The notes beneath the pieces were generated by a model that saw only the letters and a program-made list of their open reading frames with translations, was not told where the DNA came from and made no database searches. From NCBI GenBank assembly GCA_036346205.1, contig JARFJB010002142.1:1-64000 (forward strand): a stretch of DNA of 64,000 nt, read 5' to 3'. A program made the position numbers and the translations under genes. Positions 58,041-64,000 of the stretch are shown in pieces. Numbering within the stretch: the stretch's first letter is position 1; each line of letters starts with the position of its first letter. This stretch comes from Vesta saturnalis (Eukaryota; Arthropoda; Insecta; Coleoptera; Lampyridae).

Positions 58041-58763
58041 ACACTCATCACCCGTGCGACGGCAGGCAAGGCTGAGAAGGCGGAAGTACCGAGAGTGGCC
58101 CCCGCCGCTATCGTTACTCCGCCCGATCAATCTGCCTTAGGGTTCGACTCCCTATTGACCTTCCTCGGAGGGCTCAATATGAAAAAGGCCCTACCTGTCA
58201 TCCGTAAGGTGGCAGAGGCACTCGCTAAGGTGGAATCTGCGACTGACTTGTGGGGGGTTTTCCTCTCACACAGTCAGGAGGTGGCTACCCTTTTAGGGTA
58301 AACACACGACGGTCCGGATCGAAGTCTGGCGCCCGAGATAAGTATTTAGTATCGATTTTTTACCTAATTTCTGTTCTGTAAATATAGATAGTGTTCACTT
58401 TACTAATACATATTTCTTTTTATTCCAGATAAGCAACCTAGCGACCACAGGACAGCCCACACAACGAACCACACAACGAACACACCTATCCAAAGCATCA
58501 CCACACAACACCCGCTCCAAATTCACATTCAATAAATTTAAACATCTTTTTTTTCTTTTTTTTTATTACCAAAAATTACCGCACCTCATGATTGTACACA
58601 ATACAATAACAAAAAACAGCGCAACACCAACAACAAGGAAATGACCAGGGCTGAAGAGGAGAAGGACTCCTGAACAGTCCACGATAAGATACATAAAAGC
58701 TAAAATAAGTAACTACTAACCATAAACATGAGCAAACTAGCAAAAAAAAAAAAAAAAAAAAAA
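58041..58763 (+). mobile_element. LINE fragment: ORF1 C-terminus joined to 3' end and poly-A
   Basis: An open frame to 58301 reads APAAIVTPPDQSALGFDSLL, NMKKALPVIRKVAEALAKVE, SATDLWGVFLSHSQEVATLL: a short helical end as found in Jockey-type ORF1 proteins. It stops, and about 290 bp later comes the same 3' untranslated end as in the LINE at 54198 (58595-58740), finished by about 23 A. ORF2 is missing entirely, so this is either an internal deletion or a short non-autonomous derivative. Confidence 0.65.
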
Positions 58764-59039
58764 AGCACTCATCATTTGAAAGGTGGTTCAATTTCAACAA
58801 AGTACGTTTCGTAATTTTGGTAATTTTGTAATTGTTATTGTTAGAATTCTATTTTAAATTCAGTAATATATACATTTACAAGTAATTTAAAATGTACGAC
58901 ATACCTATGATTTTTCAAATATATTCTACAAATAGTAATTTTTTTTAAATTGAGTGAATTGTTGCAAGTTCGTAAAATTGTTAATTTAGGTCATATTCTA
59001 AAAGGATATGAAAGGTAATACAACATCTATTAAAACGTA

Positions 59040-59600
59040 CAATGGGGTGGATGACGTTTGTTAAAGAGACAAGGGTTGGTTTGACTTTCAATGTGCACTT
59101 TTACTGCGTTAATTGTGGAAAAATCTTCATCATAAATTCTAAGCCGCTACAACCTGTAGAAGATTTAAACACATGTGCGGTTCGGGCCTGTTTGTCGATA
59201 GGAATAGGACGAATCAATGCGAAGAGTTATTTGGGGTATTGAATACTCCATTATTACACCAAAATACATTTGCACGTATCACCACTAAAGTGAAACATGT
59301 AAGTTTTTTAATGTTGGTAATTAATTAAAATATCTCACAATAGATCTATTTTATAGAATTTAGAAGAATAAATAAATTGCTACTCAAAACGAAATTGTGT
59401 GTTCTGATGGAGTTCAATTCATAACAGCGATTGTTGCGGGATGAAGCAAAAGAACATATGGGAATGGACATAACGCTTCATCTGGAGTTGTAAATTTTAT
59501 ACCAGTACAGTAGATTATGTTATTGTAATTTTGTTTTAGGGAGTGAGAAACAAAATGTGCTCGTCCTGCTCTTTTTACAAGAAAATGTCTATCTAATTTA
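59040..59600 (+). pseudogene. Mutator-like transposase relic (insect type)
   Basis: The frame 59042-59242 reads NVHFYCVNCGKIFIINSKPL, then NTCAVRACLSIGIGRINAKS, followed after a small shift by GVLNTPLLHQNTFARITTKV. About 170 bp later NGHNASSGVV appears near 59470, and then GVRNKMCSSCSFYKKM near 59541. These blocks, in this order, are those of the insect Mutator-like transposase domain family (a C..C pair, an IG.GR segment, then VRNK.C..C). The catalytic remainder is absent and stops are frequent. Confidence 0.6.
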
Positions 59601-59639
59601 TGTAAATTAGAAATATGACTCACTTTAAGGGGTATGCAT

Positions 59640-59900
59640 TACGATGCAATCACCACATTTTTCCCCAGCAAAACGTTTGAAACTTAGTTCGCTCTCTGGG
59701 AATGAAAAAATTATCATTCGGAATGTACATAATGCCTTAAAGTATCAAAATCCGACAAATAGTGTAGATAGTGTTGTAGAAATATGTGTTCTAATATGAC
59801 AGGAATGGGGAAGTCAACAGTATACAGATTATTAAAAGAACAAAAAGAGGGTGTTTTGAAAGAACCCGCTTGTTCCCAATGGTGGGATCCAATCGAGTAA
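59640..59900 (+). pseudogene. N-terminal fragment of an unassigned DDE transposase
   Basis: FSPAKRLKLSSLSGNEKIII, NVHNALKYQNP and, in another frame, TGMGKSTVYRLLKEQKEG: a helix-turn-helix-like N-terminus seen in insect repeat ORFs. No nuclease part follows. The family cannot be named with confidence. Confidence 0.4.
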
Positions 59901-59939
59901 CATTAATAATTTAGCATAGGCTAATTTTAAATTTACAAA

Positions 59940-60438
59940 AAAGAACAATCTGCTCGCGCAGATTGTGTGAAGAGTTCGACGAGCCGGTCTGACACGACAT
60001 CGAGCACCGACGAACCGATATGGTATGGTTTAAAGCCAGGCAGCCCACCATCAACACCACGACAGAGGAAGAGACGGCTCAAGAAGACGCTGCCGCCGGC
60101 CGTCGCCCCGTTAGTGGAGGCCCCACTAACGGCTCCGTCGCCGTCCCCGCACCGATCCACAGAGAAGAAACCAGCTTGGGATCCACCGACAGGGGCTAAA
60201 CAACACAGTAGAAGAAGCTGAAGATGACAAAGAAGGTTCGCCTGACTACGCCTCCGCCCACGGACAACGGATTCAAGGTCCTTGAACCTTTCACGGACAG
60301 CCCTGCAGTCATGAAGCAGACGACGGCACGAGAATACATCAGGGAGAAAGTGCCTCCGGTTCCGGTGATCCGGCGTCCTTCGCCCGTACAGACCGGGCTA
60401 AGTGTGTTAACTGCGGTAGGGACCACATTGCCGGTGTG
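59940..60438 (+). pseudogene. LINE ORF1 (gag-like) fragment
   Basis: Markedly GC-richer than its surroundings. Pro/Ser/Arg-rich reading (PIWYGLKPGSPPSTPRQRKR) is followed by NGFKVLEPFTDSPAVMKQTT and YIREKVPPVPVIRRPSP. In another frame CVNCGRDHIAG at about 60410 is the start of a CCHC knuckle. This fits a Jockey-type ORF1 lacking its C-terminus, which occurs separately at 58095-58301. One frameshift is visible. Confidence 0.6.
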
Positions 60439-60610
60439 ATGGGTTATTTGGTCAAGGAACCACTAGATTTGGCAAGCAATGAGTCCAGAAACAACAAGAA
60501 GCTCATGCTACTACGTCACTTGCCACTAGCAATCCGAAGCGATGACGAATTAAGACGACTCCTTTGTGGCGTCACGATGGCAAATAGTGAACTGTACAGA
60601 CGAGAACCGA
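60436..60610 (+). pseudogene. Histone H2A-like relic
   Basis: An uninterrupted frame reads EPLDLASNESRNNKKLML, then LRHLPLAIRSDDELRRLL and CGVTMANSEL. This matches the order of the C-terminal half of histone H2A: the L-A-N-A/S-R-N-K-K segment, the RHLQLAIRNDEEL helix and the LL-GVTIA loop. It is diverged at roughly 40 percent of positions and lacks the N-terminal half, so I call it a relic, perhaps of a retroposed copy. It abuts the LINE ORF1 fragment at 60438. Confidence 0.65.
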
Positions 60611-60669
60611 CAGGTGAAAATAATCGCCTGTTTTCAGGGCCATCAAACCTATCAACACAAATGTAACCT

Positions 60670-61417
60670 TTATCATTAAGAAGGAAAATAATGAATGCTA
60701 TTTAAAGGCGAAAGAAACATGAATTTCAAATTTTGAATAATATTTTGGTTTCCTATATTAAAATTCAGTCTTAACAAATTTGGTTAATGTTCTCGACGCT
60801 TAATAATAAAAAATTAAACACTGGTTTAACAACCTAAACTGTGACTTGACTTTTTGAACTGGGTGTACCACGCCAGTCAGGTCTTCTTCAATACATCTCC
60901 AGCACGTCTCTGACGTTATAATCGTACAGGGTGGTATATTTTTCAACAAAACAATAAAAAAGAAGGCGCAACTTTTGAATTTATCAGCCCATTTCTGCAA
61001 TTAGATAAAAAACCAAAGCAGCAGGGAAAAACAATCGGGTCTCATCAGGTATGGAAAAAAGTAAAAATTTTTATCGACAAATAACCAATAATTAAATATG
61101 TATTATGCCATGCGCCATAGGATTTACATATATTTTACTTCCTCCGTCATTTTAATGAAAAGTAACCTTATACCTGTCCTGTTAAAGAATGCTAATGCAC
61201 TTATATTTACACCTACTTATACCTTTAAGAGAACACTCTTATTATTTTAGTCACAAGATTGCTCACGCGCTCAATCGTCCATAATTTGTGTACATGCTAT
61301 AATATTTGATGGAAATGAGATGTGAGATCTAAACTACCTCGTCAATACCTTAGTATCAATGCGAAATACGAAAATCTGTGACCTATCAGTGTTGGACGGC
61401 ATTCAGCCGAATATAGA
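60670..61417. other. No gene seen
   Basis: A+T-rich, interrupted in all frames. The 66-codon minus-strand frame at 60800-61000 matches nothing I know. Confidence 0.4.
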
Positions 61418-61935
61418 CCAAAATCTGTATTTATACACCATTGGAATACCGGAAAAACGGTTTTACTTGACGATCAAGAGATAAATTATATGTTCTACAA
61501 ATGTTGGTGATCATTTGCACAAAATGTGGCTCAAAAACTGTATTTATACAAGTTCGTTGAGATTCCGGTTAAATGGGATCACTCGATGTGCAAGCGCTAA
61601 GTTATATAACCCATGAGTGAGTTTTGACCAGCGTTTATGCCGAATGTTTCCATAAATCTATATTTATATACCAATTTCGTTGGAATTCCTGGAAAATGGA
61701 TCCACCGATTTAGTTGGAGCTTCAGCAAAATGGAGTCAGTCGATTAACAAGAGCCAAATTTTGAGTCTCGTGAGGGTTGGTTGGCACTTGAACCGAATGT
61801 TGCCGAAAATCATTATTTATACTCCAATTGCGTTAGAGTTCGGGAAAATAGATTCACACGCTGAGCAAGAGCAAGCACATGGATGTTAAATAATTTTGAA
61901 CCCGAAGTCGCCAAGAATCTATATTTATACACTAA
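61418..61935. repeat. Degenerate tandem repeat, about 105-150 bp unit
   Basis: CT(G/A)TATTTATACACCAATT-like words occur near 61423, 61536, 61659, 61811 and 61916. Each is followed by TCGTTG(G/A)(A/G)ATTCC.GG.AAA.TGG-like sequence and CGAT or ACG(C/A)T words. Five or so diverged units form a small decayed array. Confidence 0.75.
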
Positions 61936-62082
61936 TTTCGTTGCGGTCGCGCTCCCCGCAAATGATTAAATATGAAAATCAAGCACCACTAAAGTTTTGC
62001 TTCAATTTCGATTTTTGTTCTAAACATGTTTTTTACGTAATTAAACATTATTATTAATTTTATTAAAATACATTAAAAAGTT

Positions 62083-62160
62083 TACCTCGAGTAGGATTTC
62101 AACATACGGCATGTACTTTATTAGAGTACTACCGCTCTAACCAAATGAGCTATCAAGATA
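62083..62160 (-). tRNA. tRNA-like sequence (Ile, AAU-like), probably not functional
   Basis: On the minus strand: acceptor TATCTTG pairs with CGAGGTA (two wobbles). The D-arm AGCTC..GAGC carries an A-box (TAGCTCATTTGG). An anticodon stem GTACT/AGTAC encloses CTAATAA (anticodon AAT), and a T-arm with GTATG/CCTAC encloses TTGAAAT. Two defects are visible: three extra bases before the anticodon stem, and a weak B-box (TTGAAATCC instead of TTCGANTCC). It may be a decayed tRNA or a tRNA-derived repeat. Confidence 0.5.
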
Positions 62161-62524
62161 CAAGCCTCAATCGATGTAAGTTATCTCTTTATGTATATGG
62201 AAGTGATGTAAATACTAAATATGATGAGATTACAGGACTCACATACCAAAGCAACTTATTCCTTCGTAACAAAACTTATAATGTTTTTACGTAATCAATT
62301 GCACTTACATTTTTTACACCGTCTAAGATGTGTTGTTCTGTTCCTGATTTAGAATACAAATAACAACATGATATTATTTTTTATTTACAGTAATGCCATT
62401 GCAGCATGAATGTTGTTTGGCGGCAATAGTAATTCTTTTACAATTACAAAAATCTGTACACCGCAACTGTGGCAGGATCTGTAATAAACAAAATACATTC
62501 GAGTATTACAGAAAAATATTAAAA

Positions 62525-62597
62525 CACACCGAACGCGTTTCAATAGCTAAGCTATCATCATCAGCGGTCGACCGCTGATGGTGATAGCTTAGCTATT
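62525..62597 (-). ncRNA. Hammerhead-ribozyme-like motif within a 56-bp palindrome, right copy
   Basis: On the minus strand: GACCG, CUGAUGA, a stem-loop AUAGC-UUA-GCUAU, then GAAAC, GCGUUCGGUGU. CUGAUGA and GAAA are the exact hammerhead core strands, and stem II is perfect. Stem III (ACGC/GUGU) is short, as in Penelope-type hammerheads. A second, inverted copy of the 5' part (CTGATGGTGATAGC on the plus strand) makes 62542-62597 a palindrome with one mismatch in 28 bp, centred on GGTCGACC. Confidence 0.5.
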
Positions 62598-62599
62598 AA

Positions 62600-63660
62600 T
62601 ATAAAAATAAGATTAAAGTTAATGATGAGATTGTTGCAATTGATCCGTTCCTGATATCCCAATGTATTTGTGTTTTGAAAAATTCCGATGAAGAGCTTAA
62701 AACTTGTATGAATTATGAATTAGCACCTTATTCTCTCGCTCCAGAAGTCTCGATAACCATTCAAAATGAACATTGTAGTTACGTAATTGACGGAAGTATG
62801 TTATTACACCGATGTAAATGGCAACTAGAAGAAAAATTGCGTATAATATGCGATAATTATATTAGATATTTAAAAATAAATACGGCCAAAATGTGTACGC
62901 AGTATTTGATGGTTATAATAAAGATAAAGTTAACCAAAAGAAATCGTCGTGCACTGAAAGATAAATGTACAAATGTTGAATTTGGTGAAAGTACACACCT
63001 TAAAATTTCCCAAGAGGAATTTCTTGTAAATAGCAAAAATAAAAGCCGCGCCATAGAAATGTTGAGAAAGAATTTTTGTGAAAATAACATTTCTACATGT
63101 AAAGCGGAAAGTGAAACGGCCAGATTGATCATTGAAACAGTAATTAATTTACAATCGGCAAATGTTGCTGTAGTTTCTGCAGATATTGGTTCTATTAACA
63201 GCGCCAAACAACCGTGAGGTTTATTTTCAAAAGGCACATCGGGGAAAAGTAGCACAGAAATTGTTTTCATCTAAAAGCTTAGAAAAATTATAAATGAAAT
63301 TCAAAGAAGATATTCTTTTCTTACGCACTTTCACCGGTTGTGACACGATGTCTGTTTTTCAATAGAACAAGGTTGCTACGAATTTAAAAAAATGCAAAGA
63401 TTTACATAACGCTACTGAAGTATTTAAAAATGTTAGTGAAGATCCTAACAATGTTTTTAAAGCTGGTGTAGCATGAACTTTGGGTTTATACAGTGCTCCC
63501 AAGAAAATCAAATATTTGAATACATTCAGATTTCATCCTTTTCTAAAATGCACAGCCCAAATTACCGGCGTTCTGTTGCCATCTCTATTACCTACATGAG
63601 ATGCTTCATTTGAGCATTTAACAAGACTATATCTATATGTACAAATAAATATGGTTAGGT
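62600..63660 (+). pseudogene. PIN-nuclease-like repeated family, C-terminal third
   Basis: The frame begins IRLKVNDEIVAIDPFLISQC, then NYELAPYSLAPEVSI and YVIDGSMLLHRCKWQLEEKL, with an Asp typical of PIN/FLAP folds. TKRNRRALKDKC, FLVNSKNKSRAIEMLRKNF and AESETARLIIETVINLQSA follow, then VAVVSADIGSIN-like sequence where acidic DTDLL-type residues are expected. The open frame ends at 63217. Further pieces continue: FKEDILFLRTFTGCDTMSVF, PKKIKYLNTFRFHPFLKCTA, LPSLLPT and LTRLYLYVQIN to about 63660. It completes the protein begun at 49614. The second acidic cluster is degraded and stops are present, so this copy is dead. Confidence 0.62.
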
Positions 63661-63794
63661 AAGATATCTATACACATGTAGTAACATGGTCACCGCGTAT
63701 ATGCACACCATGTGCGGCTGCTTAAGCGAATGCTGGGGTAGTATTTTCCCCCTCAGAACCCTAACTCCGTTCCTTTCGATCCTATCCTGACCAC

Positions 63795-64000
63795 ACCCAT
63801 CCTTAATCCCGCCATGCATCGGTGATCGTTATATGACTGCGGTATTTCGGGCTCTAACCCTCTATACCTTCGTCGTGTTTGGTTTTTTTGTGATAATGTA
63901 GATTCGATCTGTAATAAAATAGAACTGCATTAAATATACTACCTTCTGTTTATTGTTGTCTTCGCAAGATGAGTTTCGGCCTCTTGTGCTTCATTTCATC
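63795..64000 (-). mobile_element. LINE 3' end, minus strand, runs off the window
   Basis: Inverted match to 57462-57605. Shared words (minus strand) are AAGCACAAGAGG, CGAAGACAA, ATCGAATCTACATTA and GACGAAGGTATAGAGGGTTA. This copy carries about 40 extra bases between two of the blocks. The rest of the element should lie beyond 64000. Confidence 0.65.

Larger units (their letters stand above)
53391..62597. mobile_element. Insertion cluster bounded by Penelope-like end repeats
   Basis: The same sequence, ACGCGTTTCAA..GCTAAGC and ATCATCATCA.CGGTCGAC, lies in direct orientation at 53429-53468 and 62532-62571, close to the two sides of the split PIN-like ORF. A Penelope-type GIY-YIG fragment (53900-54190, minus) lies next to the left copy. 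I infer that a Penelope-like element entered the ORF and that LINE fragments and other relics later filled or replaced its body. No Penelope reverse transcriptase is left, so the single-element view is tentative. Confidence 0.45.

Noticed and set aside
61680..61889. 69-codon frame in the tandem repeat block
   Set aside because: Lies entirely within degenerate repeat units and is not conserved between units.

Overview
This window is a stretch of an A+T-rich arthropod nuclear genome, most likely an insect. It has spliced genes with GT-AG introns, long (AT)n microsatellites, and dense decayed eukaryotic transposable elements; nothing bacterial or viral-like in gene density is present. The order cannot be fixed from sequence alone. 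Retention of MCM9 argues against Drosophila-like flies, which have lost that gene.

The only clearly functional host gene is a complete minus-strand MCM9 DNA helicase (start codon at 40634, stop at 23110). It has nine exons, all with consensus splice sites and an uninterrupted 958-residue reading frame. Exons 1-5 (39512-40634) carry the N-terminal domain and zinc ribbon, exons 6-8 (28080-28969) the AAA+ core, and exon 9 (23110-24298) a long disordered tail. Intron 5 (10.5 kb) holds a foldback element, a P-element/THAP9-like relic, a LINE relic, a Crypton-like tyrosine recombinase and a 3-kb pogo element.

Left of MCM9 (1-22.5 kb) lie a protein-primed DNA polymerase relic of Polinton/Maverick type (2.8-3.95 kb), a pogo element (4520-6257), and a PIF/Harbinger element (6271-10661) that contains a TA-flanked MITE and a 5'-truncated LINE. 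Next comes a TTAA-flanked piggyBac (10782-16097) split by a Transib element (12365-15216) with an exact 5-bp duplication, then two RTE-like LINEs.

Right of MCM9 (41-64 kb) is a graveyard: three more piggyBac relics, a decayed Copia element, two blocks of 200-300 bp degenerate tandem repeats, several Jockey-like LINE pieces in both orientations, a Mutator-like relic, a histone H2A-like relic and a tRNA-like sequence. A long relic ORF of a repeated protein family with a PIN/FLAP-nuclease-like region is split into three pieces (49614-50808, 52621-53345, 62600-63660), first by a piggyBac and then by a 9.2-kb cluster. The borders of that cluster carry Penelope-like sequence with hammerhead-ribozyme-like cores.

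The transposon coding regions do not work together as a pathway; they record successive nested insertions. Almost all carry stops or frameshifts, so they are listed as pseudogenes. Coordinates of element ends are firm where target-site duplications are visible (pogo-1, pogo-2, MITE, piggyBac-1, Transib, LINE at 7797) and approximate elsewhere.
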